From Nocardia aurantiaca (GTDB taxonomy: Bacteria > Actinomycetota > Actinomycetes > Mycobacteriales > Mycobacteriaceae), in contig NZ_WMBB01000011.1 of assembly GCF_009708175.1 (NCBI RefSeq), positions 236,364-300,363 on the forward strand: a stretch of DNA of 64,000 nt, written 5' to 3'. Both the position numbers and the translations under genes were made by a program. Below are positions 40,016 through 48,668 of the stretch, piece after piece. The notes beneath the pieces were generated by a model. That model was given only the letters and a program-made list of their open reading frames with translations, was not told the DNA's origin and did no database searches. The first letter of the stretch is position 1; the number at the start of each line of letters is the position of its first letter.

Positions 40016-42415
40016 TCAGCGGTGTGAGCGGCCGAGGCGCTGCTCGGCGTCGAGGATGGTGCGGGTGGTCGCGATCAGGGTGTCGGGGTTGAGGCTGATC
40101 GAGTCGATGCCGAGTTCGACCAGGAATTCGGCCATGTCGGGGTAGTCCGAGGGGGCCTGGCCGCAGAGGCCGGAATGAATGCTGTTGCGGCGGCAGCCTT
40201 CGACCGCCAGCCGGATCATCTCCTTGACTCCCGGATCGCGTTCGTCGTAGTCGAAGGCGACGATCTCGCTGTCCCGGTCCACGCCGAGAGTGAGCTGGGT
40301 CAGGTCGTTGGTTCCGATGGAGAAGCCGTCGAAATGTCGGGCGAACTGGTCGATCAGGATGACGTTGTTGGGGATCTCGCACATGGCGTAGACCTGTAAA
40401 TCGTTCTCGCCGCGCACAAGTCCGAGTTCGGCCATTCGCGCCAGCACCTGTTCGGCCTCGACCACCCGGCGCACGAAAGGGATCATGACGATGACGTTGG
40501 TCAGACCCATTTCCTCCCGCACCCGCCTGATGGCGGCGCACTCGAGCGCGAAGCCCTCGGTGTAGGCGGGGTGGGCGTAGCGGGACGCACCACGGAAGCC
40601 GAGCATCGGATTGTCCTCGGCCGGTTCGAAATCCCGTCCGCCCAACAGTCCGGCGTATTCGTTGGTCTTGAAATCCGACATGCGCACCACGACGGGTTTC
40701 GGCCAGAAGGCCGCGGCGATGGTGCCGATCTCCTCCGAGAGCCGCTGCACGAAGAAGCTCGAGCCGTCGGAATAGCCTTCGGTCAACCGCTCCAACTCGG
40801 TCCGTATGGCCGGATCGCCCACCCGGTCCGGGTGGATCAAGGCCAGAGGGTGGGCCTTGATCGATTCGGTGATGACGAACTCCATCCGGGCAAGGCCGAC
40901 ACCGTCGCTGGGCAACATGGCGGTCGCGAAAGCACGGTCAGGATCGCCCAGATTGACCATGACCCGGGTGGCCGGGCGCGGCATCTCCGTCACGGCGAGC
41001 CGGTCCACGTGGAAGTCGAGCGCGCCGCGGTAGACGCGTCCGACATCGCCCTCCGCACACGACACGGTGACCGTCTCGCCGTCGGCGATCACGGTGCGCG
41101 CGTCCACCGTGCCGACGACGGCGGGGATCCCCATCTCCCGCGCGACGATCGCGGCATGACAGGTGCGTCCACCGCGGTCGGTGACGATCGCCGCGGCGGT
41201 CTTCATCACCGGCTCCCAGTCGGGTGTGGTGGTTTCGGCCACCAGCACCTCACCCGGGCGGAATTCGCCCAGTTGCTCGACATTCGAGATCCGGCGGGCA
41301 GTGCCCGTCGCGATGCGTTCGCCGACCGAGCGACCGGTGACCAGCACCTCGCCGTGACCATCGAGACGATAGGTGTCCAGCGTGGCCGCCGAACGCTGCG
41401 AAGCGACGGTTTCGGGCCGGGCCTGCACGATGTAGAGCAAGCCGTCGGTACCGTCCTTGGCCCATTCGATATCCATGGGCCGCCCGTAGTGCCGTTCGAT
41501 CGCCAGAGCCGAGTCCGCGAGGCCCAACACCTCCTCATCGGACAGGCAGAATCGGCGCTGATCGGCTCGCGGTGTGGGGATGTTGTGGGTGCTCCGACCG
41601 GTCTGGTCCTCGGTGTACACCATCTTCACCGCTTTGTCGCCGAGCCGGCGACGCAATACCGTACGGTGCCCGGCGACGAATGTCGGCTTGTGCACAAAGA
41701 ATTCGTCCGGGTCCACCGTCCCTTGCACGACATTCTCACCCAAACCGTAAGCGCCGGTGACGAAGACGACGTCCCGGAATCCGGATTCGGTGTCGAGTGT
41801 GAAGATCACTCCGGACGATGCCAGATCCGACCGCACCATCTTCATCACGCCGACAGAGAGCGCGACCTTCAGATGGTCGAAGCCTTGGTCGATCCGGTAG
41901 TGGATCGATCGGTCAGTGAACAGGCTGGCGAAGCAGCGTCGGATCGCATCGAGCAGATCCTGCTCGCCGCGCACGTTGAGGAAAGTCTCCTGCTGTCCGG
42001 CGAAACTGGCCGTCGGCAAATCCTCCGCGGTGGCCGAACTGCGGACGGCCAAGCTGATGTCGGTCCCGTATTCGTCGCGCAAGCGCCGGTAACCGGCCAG
42101 CACCGCGGCCTGCACCGCATCGGGAAGACCGGCGCCGTAGACGATTTCGCGCGCCTGCTTGCCGCGCCGGGCCAGGTCGGCCACATCGCCGGGGTCCAGA
42201 CCGTCCAGGGTTTCGGCAAGCCGCTCCCATGCGTCGGCCCGCGTCAACATGTCCCGATAGGCGTCCGCGGTGATCGCGAACCCATCGGGCACCCGTACAC
42301 CCGCCGCAGACAGCGAGCGGTACATCTCTCCGAGGGAGGCGTTCTTGCCGCCGACTACAGCGACATCGGCCATGCCGAACTCGTCGAAGAACCGGACGTA
42401 GGTGCTATCGGTCAT
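40016..42415 (-). CDS. ppsA: Phosphoenolpyruvate synthase
   Basis: The start is ATG 42415 after GGAGACAGCT. The 799-residue enzyme has all PEP-synthase parts. The N-terminal ATP-grasp has VVGGKNASLGEMYRSL and LAVRSSATAEDLPTASFAGQ. The swivelling phosphohistidine domain has DRGGRTCHAAIVAREMGIPA, with the phosphorylated histidine in TCHAA. The C-terminal TIM barrel has LLGGRDFEPAEDNPMLGFRG, IPFVRR, EIPNN and GLCGQAPSDYP. It converts pyruvate plus ATP to PEP, AMP and phosphate, for gluconeogenesis or lactate use. It is divergent from a D-lactate-dehydrogenase-like gene, so the pair could interconvert D-lactate, pyruvate and PEP. No regulator of PpsA type is adjacent. Confidence 0.95.
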   Translation of the reverse strand: MTDSTYVRFFDEFGMADVAVVGGKNASLGEMYRSLSAAGVRVPDGFAITADAYRDMLTRADAWERLAETLDGLDPGDVADLARRGKQAREIVYGAGLPDAVQAAVLAGYRRLRDEYGTDISLAVRSSATAEDLPTASFAGQQETFLNVRGEQDLLDAIRRCFASLFTDRSIHYRIDQGFDHLKVALSVGVMKMVRSDLASSGVIFTLDTESGFRDVVFVTGAYGLGENVVQGTVDPDEFFVHKPTFVAGHRTVLRRRLGDKAVKMVYTEDQTGRSTHNIPTPRADQRRFCLSDEEVLGLADSALAIERHYGRPMDIEWAKDGTDGLLYIVQARPETVASQRSAATLDTYRLDGHGEVLVTGRSVGERIATGTARRISNVEQLGEFRPGEVLVAETTTPDWEPVMKTAAAIVTDRGGRTCHAAIVAREMGIPAVVGTVDARTVIADGETVTVSCAEGDVGRVYRGALDFHVDRLAVTEMPRPATRVMVNLGDPDRAFATAMLPSDGVGLARMEFVITESIKAHPLALIHPDRVGDPAIRTELERLTEGYSDGSSFFVQRLSEEIGTIAAAFWPKPVVVRMSDFKTNEYAGLLGGRDFEPAEDNPMLGFRGASRYAHPAYTEGFALECAAIRRVREEMGLTNVIVMIPFVRRVVEAEQVLARMAELGLVRGENDLQVYAMCEIPNNVILIDQFARHFDGFSIGTNDLTQLTLGVDRDSEIVAFDYDERDPGVKEMIRLAVEGCRRNSIHSGLCGQAPSDYPDMAEFLVELGIDSISLNPDTLIATTRTILDAEQRLGRSHR

Positions 42416-42610
42416 AGCTGTCTCCAGTCGTCGATATCGCACCGGCCGGTGCGTTCCCCTTGATCCTGGGCGCGGCGTCGCACGGCCGACAGGGCCTTTG
42501 GACCACGGTCACGGTGCCCTCCGGGCAAGCGAGATTGGACATCGGCCCGTAGAACGCCTCCATCGACGGCGGTACCGTGGATTCGGCGTCCCGTGAGAAG
42601 GCAGAGAATC

Positions 42611-43651
42611 GTGCGAATCGCGATCTTCGAAACCGAACAATGGGAAGACGCCGCGTGCCGACGGCTCGCGCACGAACAGGAGCTGGTTTGTTTCTCCGAG
42701 CCGCTCGATTCACATATCAGCGCGCCCGACGCCGAGGTGATCAGCCCGTTCGTGTATTCGCGGCTGACCGCCGATGTCCTCGCCCGATTCCCGCGCTTGC
42801 GGCTGGTGGCGACACGGTCCAGCGGATTCGATCACATCGATATGGATTACTGTGCGGCGCACGGCATCACGGTGTGCAATGTGCCCGACTACGGCGACTC
42901 CACCGTCGCCGAGCATGTCTTCACCCTCCTCCTCGGCCTCGCCCGCCACCTGGTCGAGGCGGCCGAGCGCACCCGCCACGGGCTCTTCAACCAGACCGGA
43001 CTCCGTGGTTTCGAGCTGCACGATCGGGTGCTGGGCGTCGTCGGGACCGGACGCATCGGCCGGCGCGTCATCCAGATCGCACACGGCTTCGGCATGGCGG
43101 TGATCGCCACCGATCCCCACCCCGACCACGCTGCCGCTCGGGCAATGGGTTTTCGCTACGCGTCATTGGACGAAACACTCGCGGCGGCAGACGTTCTCAC
43201 CCTGCACACGCCCGCCGCACCGGACACCGTCCATCTCATCTCCGACCGCGAACTGGCGCTCATGAAGCCCGATGCGGTCCTGATCAACACCGCCCGCGGC
43301 CACATCGTGGACGTCGCGGCGCTGGTTCGAACGCTCGCGGTCGGCAGATTGCGGGCGGTCGGACTCGACGTACTGCCGGAGGAACCCGCCATCCGCGAGG
43401 AAGCGGCCATCTTCCGCGACCCAGCCCCGAAATACGACATGGCCACCCTCGTCGCCGACCACGCCCTGCTGGCTTTCCCGAACGTACTCGTCACTCCGCA
43501 CAACGCCTACAACACCGACGAAGCATTGCACCGGCTCATCGACGCCACGATCGACAATATCGACGCCTTCACTCGCGGCGAACCTCGAAACGTCGTGTCC
43601 GCCGAGGTTTCGATCCCATCACCAGGCCCGCAGCCCTTCAGTGCGAAATGA
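42611..43651 (+). CDS. D-2-hydroxyacid dehydrogenase (D-lactate dehydrogenase-like)
   Basis: The chosen start is GTG 42611; an 18-base longer version exists. The 346-residue protein has the D-isomer 2-hydroxyacid dehydrogenase layout: the catalytic-domain opening RIAIFETEQWE, the Rossmann motif VLGVVGTGRIGRRVIQIAHG with aspartate in IATDPHPD for NAD preference, the catalytic arginine in NTARGHIVD, glutamate in LPEEPAI, and histidine in TPHNAYNTDEAL. It most resembles fermentative D-lactate dehydrogenases. It reduces pyruvate or a related 2-oxoacid, or runs in reverse. Divergent from ppsA with about 195 bases between. Confidence 0.88.
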   Translation: MRIAIFETEQWEDAACRRLAHEQELVCFSEPLDSHISAPDAEVISPFVYSRLTADVLARFPRLRLVATRSSGFDHIDMDYCAAHGITVCNVPDYGDSTVAEHVFTLLLGLARHLVEAAERTRHGLFNQTGLRGFELHDRVLGVVGTGRIGRRVIQIAHGFGMAVIATDPHPDHAAARAMGFRYASLDETLAAADVLTLHTPAAPDTVHLISDRELALMKPDAVLINTARGHIVDVAALVRTLAVGRLRAVGLDVLPEEPAIREEAAIFRDPAPKYDMATLVADHALLAFPNVLVTPHNAYNTDEALHRLIDATIDNIDAFTRGEPRNVVSAEVSIPSPGPQPFSAK

Positions 43652-44514
43652 ATACCACCGAACCGACCGGCTCCGAGAGGCCATCACCGCTCGGGAGCAC
43701 TGCGCATTCCCGCTCCGATGGGTTCGGGCGCGTCGGTTGAACTGCGGCTGAACGGAATCGGCGGACGCGATGTCACGGGAACATGGACCGCACCCTGACC
43801 GGCTGTACGCTACCGCGGGGACCAAAGCCCCGCCCGAAGCGAGCCGCAGTCCCCTCGTTCCGAGCCGATCATCCGGCGATCCTGATATTCATCACTCGAT
43901 TCGCGTCAGGAGAACGCCGTGATCGACAACGCGCACCGGACTTCCTACGACAGACAGAGCCCGGTCATCTGGCCGGACCCCAGCCCGCTCGATTCCTGGT
44001 GGGACGCCGTGATGCGAGGCGAGGATCTCACCAAGCCGAGCCGTGTGAAGTCCGCGCGTCCCTGACGCCACGCTGGCTATATCGGCGAGCGAATGGGGAC
44101 TGCGCGGGCCAACCAAGGCCGCCACCTGGAATGGGGGCCGCCCGCGTGCGCGTCTACTCGCGGGCCGATCCGCACCACGACCGCGGACATGGGCGACGAG
44201 AGGTGGACGGGCCGACGGGGAATGCTCATCGCAATCTGCGGATCCGCAAATCTGTTCGAGGTACACCTATCGGTTCGAAGGTGTGTTCAACGTGTCGACG
44301 AGCATCCTGAGCGCGATTTCGGTTGGTCCCGTCGCAGACAATTCCACGGCGGGCGAGGGCCGGCGCGGTGTTGCGGGCAAGGATTGGATCAGAAGCGGCG
44401 CGGCCTCGAGTTCCGGGACAACTTCGCCCCCCGAAGTGGCCGGCCCTGCTCGATGACGCAACATGTGAACCGCAGTCGGCCCAACTCCGACAACCGGGGC
44501 ATGACGGGAAGACA
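43652..44514. other. Poorly coding region between the dehydrogenase and the SPW gene
   Basis: About 860 bases. Besides the short frame at 43919-44065, two weak frames occur: plus strand about 44282-44455 (VFNVSTSILSAISVGPVADN) and minus strand 44267-44548 (MRAVAFTPEVFVSSRHAPVV). Neither has a family, and the second starts inside a hairpin. I treat the region as mostly non-coding or decayed. Confidence 0.3.
43919..44065 (+). CDS. Possible small protein, 48 residues
   Basis: GTG at 43919 follows AGGAGAACGCC, a near-ideal ribosome binding site. The frame reads MIDNAHRTSYDRQSPVIWPD, then SPLDSWWDAVMRGEDLTK, and stops at 44065. It is acidic and tryptophan-rich. It could be a genuine small protein or the first part of a gene cut short. 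No family is recognised. Confidence 0.35.
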   Translation: MIDNAHRTSYDRQSPVIWPDPSPLDSWWDAVMRGEDLTKPSRVKSARP

Positions 44515-44566
44515 CGAAGACCTCCGGAGTGAATGCGACAGCTCGCATTTCACTCGGAGGTCTTCG
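44515..44566 (-). terminator. Long near-perfect hairpin downstream of the SPW gene
   Basis: CGAAGACCTCCG at 44515 pairs with CGGAGGTCTTCG ending at 44566. Inner arms GAGTGAATGCGA/TCGCATTTCACT pair with one-base bulges, giving about 23 pairs around a 4-base loop. It lies 47 bases after the end of the SPW gene and should terminate it. Confidence 0.75.
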
Positions 44567-44612
44567 CCATGTCAGCTCGCCACGCCGTCACCAACGTCCG
44601 TGGTCAGTACAC

Positions 44613-45089
44613 CTAACCTTGCCTCGCGCCCGCCGAAGGCACCAGGCCTTGCAGTCGGCCGGTTCGGCTCATCCCGAGGACCATCGAGCCCAGACCGAGA
44701 AGCAGTGCGACCGCGCCGGCGACTACGTTGCTCCAGATCGTCGATGCGGTATCGACATTGCCGCTCACCACCCAGGGAGTGATGATCGTCCACACACCGA
44801 TCAGTGGAGCGGTCCAGACGATGCCGTGCGTCCGGCCGTACACCGAAGCGAATCCCAGGGCCAGCATCGCCAGGGCGATCCCGACGATGAGGTTGTTCCC
44901 TGTCAAAGTCGCGAACCCGTTGAATCCGACAACCCAGGGCGAGATCGCGATATAGAGCCCGGTCAGGAACATCAGGCCGGCAACCGCCTGGGCGGCCGGC
45001 GCCTCCGAGGCGAGCTCATATTTCTCATGCTTGGCCCGCAACTCCAGGATGTCGGGATGCCGGCTCATGCTCATGGCCTCACTGGTCAT
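44613..45089 (-). CDS. SPW-repeat membrane protein
   Basis: The start is ATG 45089 (GTG 45101 also possible). The 158-residue protein has a hydrophilic N-terminus (MSRHPDILELRAKHEKYELA) and four membrane spans. Two SPW repeats are visible: TGLYIAISPWVVGFNG in the first hairpin and TIITPWVVSG in the second, where S is replaced by T. SPW proteins are small actinobacterial and proteobacterial membrane proteins of unknown function, often linked to stress or envelope genes. The MarR gene is divergent, with a palindrome between them, so the MarR protein probably controls this gene. Confidence 0.85.
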   Translation of the reverse strand: MTSEAMSMSRHPDILELRAKHEKYELASEAPAAQAVAGLMFLTGLYIAISPWVVGFNGFATLTGNNLIVGIALAMLALGFASVYGRTHGIVWTAPLIGVWTIITPWVVSGNVDTASTIWSNVVAGAVALLLGLGSMVLGMSRTGRLQGLVPSAGARQG

Positions 45090-45179
45090 GTCCTCCACCA
45101 CCTTCAGACGCAGTACGTGAATAGAGAGGGTCGAGCGGAGACGGCAACAGCCCTGACCACCCGGCCTATGCGGCGCCCT

Positions 45180-45192
45180 GTGATAATATCAC
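45180..45192. promoter_or_regulatory. Palindrome GTGATA-N-TATCAC, candidate MarR operator
   Basis: A perfect 13-base palindrome ends three bases before the MarR start and lies about 90 bases upstream of the SPW start. It is the only AT-rich site in the gap. It probably overlaps the -10 region or leader of the MarR gene, consistent with autorepression. Confidence 0.6.
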
Positions 45193-45195
45193 GGC

Positions 45196-45663
45196 ATGAT
45201 ATACCAGTCCATGTCGGCCGATGATCACCTCAGTGACGACGAGTATTCGAGGCTGCTCAGGTTCCGGGCAGGGCTCCGGCACTTCCTGCGATGGAGTGAG
45301 CGGCGAGCAGCCGACGTGGGACTCACCGCCACTCAGCATCAACTGCTGCTGGCGATTCGAGGCCATTCACATCCAGCCGGCCCCAGCATCGGAGAAATCG
45401 CTGAGTATCTGTGCACTCGGCACCACAGTGTGGTGCAACTGATCGATCGCACCGAGCAACTCGGCCTCGTCGCTCGAAATCGGGAGGAGGGCAAGGACCG
45501 CCGCGTCGTCCGTCTCGCACTGACCGAGGCGGGTCGGGACATCCTCGCACGACTCAGTGCGACCCATCTCGAAGAACTTCGGCGACTGGCCCCGCTCGTC
45601 GACGCGCTGGTCGACCCCACCGCGATGACACCCTCGGATCGGGCCTGTCCGGTTCGGTCATAG
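45196..45663 (+). CDS. MarR-family transcriptional regulator
   Basis: A 155-residue protein. The dimer arm LRFRAGLRHFLRWSERRAAD is followed by the MarR winged helix: LTATQHQLLLAIRGH, IGEIAEYLCTRHHSVVQLID as HTH, and a wing with EEGKDRRVVRLALTEAGRD. ATQHQLLLAIRGHSHPAGPS is typical of a MarR subgroup seen beside small membrane proteins. It is divergent from the SPW gene with a 13-base palindrome close to its own start, so it likely regulates both. The inducer is unknown. Confidence 0.88.
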   Translation: MIYQSMSADDHLSDDEYSRLLRFRAGLRHFLRWSERRAADVGLTATQHQLLLAIRGHSHPAGPSIGEIAEYLCTRHHSVVQLIDRTEQLGLVARNREEGKDRRVVRLALTEAGRDILARLSATHLEELRRLAPLVDALVDPTAMTPSDRACPVRS

Positions 45664-45883
45664 TGTCTCGGCGGTGTCGGCCACCGGCCCGGGTGCCGAA
45701 TCCGGACCGATGAACATTACTGGTCGCCGCACTGGAACGCCTTTCATACGGGGCATCCGCCACGCGTCACCCGAACACGCCGGGCTGGGCGAAAGATCGA
45801 GGTCAATGAGAGGACCAAATGCCATCGAGGGCGGTGCCCTCTCCTCTGCTCTACTGTGCACCCGCCGGGTGAGCATCGAAACC

Positions 45884-46312
45884 ATGACCGATAAACCGTC
45901 GACCGCACCCGACTCGACCTCGGCTCGAGAGGCGCTACGGGTGTTCAACAAGTACGTGACCAACCGACTCATGAGGCCCGTGGCCGGTCGAAAATACTGG
46001 TACGCCTCGCTGATTCAGCACATCGGCCGACGCACCGGCACTAAGTACGCGACCCCGATCGTCGCCGAACCGACAGCCAACGGGTTCATCATTCCCCTGC
46101 CCTACGGCACCCGAGTCGACTGGCTGCGCAACCTCCAGCACACCGGCACGTCGACCCTCACCCGTCGAGGCCGCACCTACGCGGTCGGGACCCCGAGGAT
46201 CATCGATGCCGCCGCCGCGCAAACCCTGCTGACCCCGCGGCGCCAACGCCAATTCCGGCGATTCCATATCGACAACTTCGTGACCGTCGAACTCGCCCGC
46301 ACCGACTCCTAG
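45884..46312 (+). CDS. F420-dependent nitroreductase/quinone reductase-like protein (DUF385)
   Basis: The chosen start is ATG 45884 (GTG 45869 is possible). The 142-residue protein has the split-barrel Ddn-like pattern: FNKYVTNRLMRPVAGRKYWY, IGRRTGTKYATPIVAEPTAN, GFIIPLPYGTRVDWLRNLQH and TSTLTRRGRTYAVGTPRIID. This family binds deazaflavin F420 or heme-like ligands in mycolate actinobacteria. Substrates vary from quinones to nitro compounds. It has no signal peptide. It stands alone, 190 bases before the desaturase cluster. Confidence 0.85.
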   Translation: MTDKPSTAPDSTSAREALRVFNKYVTNRLMRPVAGRKYWYASLIQHIGRRTGTKYATPIVAEPTANGFIIPLPYGTRVDWLRNLQHTGTSTLTRRGRTYAVGTPRIIDAAAAQTLLTPRRQRQFRRFHIDNFVTVELARTDS

Positions 46313-46504
46313 AGACTGCCTCAACGAAGCCACACCTGGCCTGCGAACCTGGGAACCCTCGATAGATAGAACGAATCGCTATGCAGGCAAACGGAATTCG
46401 ACGCCACTATCTGGAGACGCAACCGTAGCGTCGAGTCCGTGATCGACGCCGGCGATTCGTCGGCGCCGGTCGAACGCCAATCACGAGGGGTTCAGTGAAC
46501 TGCG

Positions 46505-47479
46505 ATGACCGACGACGATTCGCTATCGGTCGGGGACTTTCCGGAGGTCTTGGAGACCGGGAAGCCCGAACCGCGCAAGAAGACGATCAGCAACCCCTAC
46601 ATTCACCGGCTACAGCGTCGGCACTTCCTACTGTTCGATGTGCTGCCGATCATCGGGACCGTAGCGGCGTTCGCCTTCCTGTGGGTGCGCCCGTTCGGGC
46701 TACTGGAATTCTGCCTGCTGTTCTCGATGTGGCTGGCAACCGGGCTCGGGGTGACAGTCGGCTACCACCGGCTGTTCACGCATCGCACCTTCAAGGCTGC
46801 CCCGTGGGTGGCGGTCGTGCTGGCGGTGCTCGGCTCGATGGCTGGTCAGGGTGGCGTGGTGTCGTGGGTGGCCTTGCATCGGCGGCACCACGAATACAGT
46901 GACCGCCAAGGAGATCCACACTCGCCGAACCTGTCCGGCGACGGATTCCGAGGGGCGGTACGAGGGTTGGCGCACTCGCATTTCCTGTGGATGCGCCGCC
47001 ACGAATACCCGAACATCGTGCACTACGCCCCCGATCTGCTGCGCGACCGCGGCATCGTGCGCGTCGCGCGCCTGTACTACTGGTGGGTCGCGCTCGGGCT
47101 GCTGATTCCCACCGTGATCGGCGGACTGATCAGCATGAGCTGGACCGGCGCCGTCAGCGGCCTGCTATGGGGTGGGTTCGCACGCATCTTCCTGCTCGAA
47201 CACATCGTGTGGGCGATCAATTCGCTCCTGCACATGTTCGGCACACGCCCCTACGACTCCCGCGAGAACAGCCGCAACGGCGGCGTCTTCGCACTGGTGA
47301 CGCTCGGCGAATCGTGGCACAACAATCACCACGCCTTCCCGGAATCGCCGTCGTTCGGATTGGACTGGTACCGGCTGGATCCGGGCTACTGGCTGATCCG
47401 CGCCCTTGCCGCCTCCGGTCTCGCCTGGGATCTGAAGTTGCCGTCCGAGGCCCGTATGGCCGCCAAACGTATTGCCTGA
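46505..47479 (+). CDS. Membrane fatty acid desaturase, delta-9 type
   Basis: A 324-residue membrane protein with the three histidine boxes of acyl desaturases: HRLFTH (residues 88-93), HRRHH (125-129) and HNNHH (271-275). These ligate the di-iron centre. Four membrane spans are visible in pairs (VLPIIGTVAAFAFLWVRP, LLEFCLLFSMWLATGLGVTV, VALGLLIPTVIGGLISMSW). It resembles DesA3/stearoyl-CoA type desaturases. It begins a run of coupled genes including an ACP and an acyl-AMP ligase, so its substrate may be acyl-ACP rather than acyl-CoA. That is inference; electrons would come from a reductase not present in the cluster. Confidence 0.93.
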   Translation: MTDDDSLSVGDFPEVLETGKPEPRKKTISNPYIHRLQRRHFLLFDVLPIIGTVAAFAFLWVRPFGLLEFCLLFSMWLATGLGVTVGYHRLFTHRTFKAAPWVAVVLAVLGSMAGQGGVVSWVALHRRHHEYSDRQGDPHSPNLSGDGFRGAVRGLAHSHFLWMRRHEYPNIVHYAPDLLRDRGIVRVARLYYWWVALGLLIPTVIGGLISMSWTGAVSGLLWGGFARIFLLEHIVWAINSLLHMFGTRPYDSRENSRNGGVFALVTLGESWHNNHHAFPESPSFGLDWYRLDPGYWLIRALAASGLAWDLKLPSEARMAAKRIA

Positions 47480-47491
47480 GAGGGGCCCACC

Positions 47492-47749
47492 GTGGATACC
47501 AGCAAAGAAGCCATCGTCACCTGGTGCCAGCAGTATCTGGCCGATCTGATGGAGATGCCTGCCTCCGCCATCGACCCGGCCGCCGATTTCGACCGCCTCG
47601 GCGTGGATTCCGCACTGGCGGTGGCGCTGCTGATCGAGGTCGAGGAACGCTACGGCGTCGACCTCTCGCCCGAGGATCTCTACCGCAACCCCAACCTCGA
47701 CGCGGTCGCGGCCTACCTGCACGAGCAGACTGCCCGGAACGTGGCCTGA
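47492..47749 (+). CDS. Stand-alone acyl carrier protein
   Basis: An 85-residue acidic protein with the phosphopantetheine site GVDSALAVALLIEVEERYGV; the modified serine is about residue 40. The four-helix ACP pattern fits (AIVTWCQQYLADLMEMP, AIDPAADFDRL, PEDLYRNPNLDAVAAYL). It starts 12 bases after the desaturase and ends one base before the methyltransferase start. It resembles PKS/NRPS-type carrier proteins rather than the housekeeping AcpP, whose site is DSL. With the acyl-AMP ligase in the same operon it is the likely carrier on which an acyl chain is loaded and modified. Confidence 0.93.
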   Translation: MDTSKEAIVTWCQQYLADLMEMPASAIDPAADFDRLGVDSALAVALLIEVEERYGVDLSPEDLYRNPNLDAVAAYLHEQTARNVA

Positions 47750-47750
47750 C

Positions 47751-48668
47751 ATGGTCGATCTCGATACCGAGCGGATCGTGGACAGCGCGCGCACCGATGC
47801 CGCGGCCGCCGCGATCCGCCATCACTACGACGTCGGCAATGAGTTCTACCGGCTCTGGCTCGACCCGACGCTCAGCTACTCCTGCGCCTTGCGCGAAAAG
47901 CCTGATGACACATTGGAAAACGCGCAGGAGCATAAGCTGCGCCACCATCTGAACGCCGTCGACGCCGACAACGCCCACTCGATCCTCGACATCGGCTGCG
48001 GCTGGGGAGCCGTCCTGGCCCGGGCCGCTCGCAACCACGGGGTGGGCCGGTCGGTGGGACTGACGCTCAGTCTCGAACAAGCGGAATATGTTCGAGCGCA
48101 GCAGTATGCGGGTGTCGAGGTGCGAGTCGAGGACTGGCTGTACTACAGGCCCGAAGACCGATTCGACGGCATCATCTCCATCGGCGCATTCGAGCATTTC
48201 GCCCGCCCGGACGACACCGCCGAGCAGAAGATTGCCGTCTACCGCGAGTTCTTCACCCGCTGCCGCGACTGGCTGCAGCCCGGCGGCGCGCTGTCATTGC
48301 AGACCATCGCCTACGCGAACATGACCGCGGCACAGGCGAATACCTTCATGCAGCGGGAGATCTTCCCCGACGCCGAACTGCCCACCCTGGCCGAGATCGC
48401 CGCGGCCGCCGATGGCATCTTCGAGGTCTGCGCGGTCACCAACGGCCGACTCGACTACGCCTGGACCTGCATCGAATGGGCGCACCGCCTGCATGCCAAC
48501 CGGGATGCCGCCGTCGAACTCATCGGGGCCGACACCGTAGCCCGCTATCAGCGGTACCTGAAGCTGTCCGCGATGGGCTTCCGCATGGGCAAACTCGCCC
48601 TGTACCGGCTGGTGCTGCGTCCCTACGCCGCCGGATTCTTCGCCGAACGCGGAGACCGGATCGCATGA
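47751..48668 (+). CDS. Cyclopropane-fatty-acid-synthase-like methyltransferase
   Basis: A 305-residue enzyme with CmaA/CFA family features: IRHHYDVGNEFYRLWLDPTL at the start, YSCALREKPDDTLENAQEHK, the SAM-binding loop ILDIGCGWGAVLARAARNHG (residues about 78-97), GLTLSLEQAEY, EDWLYYRPEDRFDGIISIGA with FEHFA, and CIEWAHRLHANRD towards the end. Such enzymes methylate or cyclopropanate double bonds using S-adenosylmethionine. It probably acts on the double bond made by the desaturase. It is coupled to the ACP before it and overlaps the P450 after it (ATGA). Confidence 0.9.
   Translation: MVDLDTERIVDSARTDAAAAAIRHHYDVGNEFYRLWLDPTLSYSCALREKPDDTLENAQEHKLRHHLNAVDADNAHSILDIGCGWGAVLARAARNHGVGRSVGLTLSLEQAEYVRAQQYAGVEVRVEDWLYYRPEDRFDGIISIGAFEHFARPDDTAEQKIAVYREFFTRCRDWLQPGGALSLQTIAYANMTAAQANTFMQREIFPDAELPTLAEIAAAADGIFEVCAVTNGRLDYAWTCIEWAHRLHANRDAAVELIGADTVARYQRYLKLSAMGFRMGKLALYRLVLRPYAAGFFAERGDRIA

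Noticed and set aside
40571..42463. 630-residue forward frame opposite ppsA
   Set aside because: Antisense shadow of PEP synthase with no domain character.
44267..44548. 93-residue minus-strand frame
   Set aside because: Starts inside the long hairpin that terminates the SPW gene; no family and mixed codon use.
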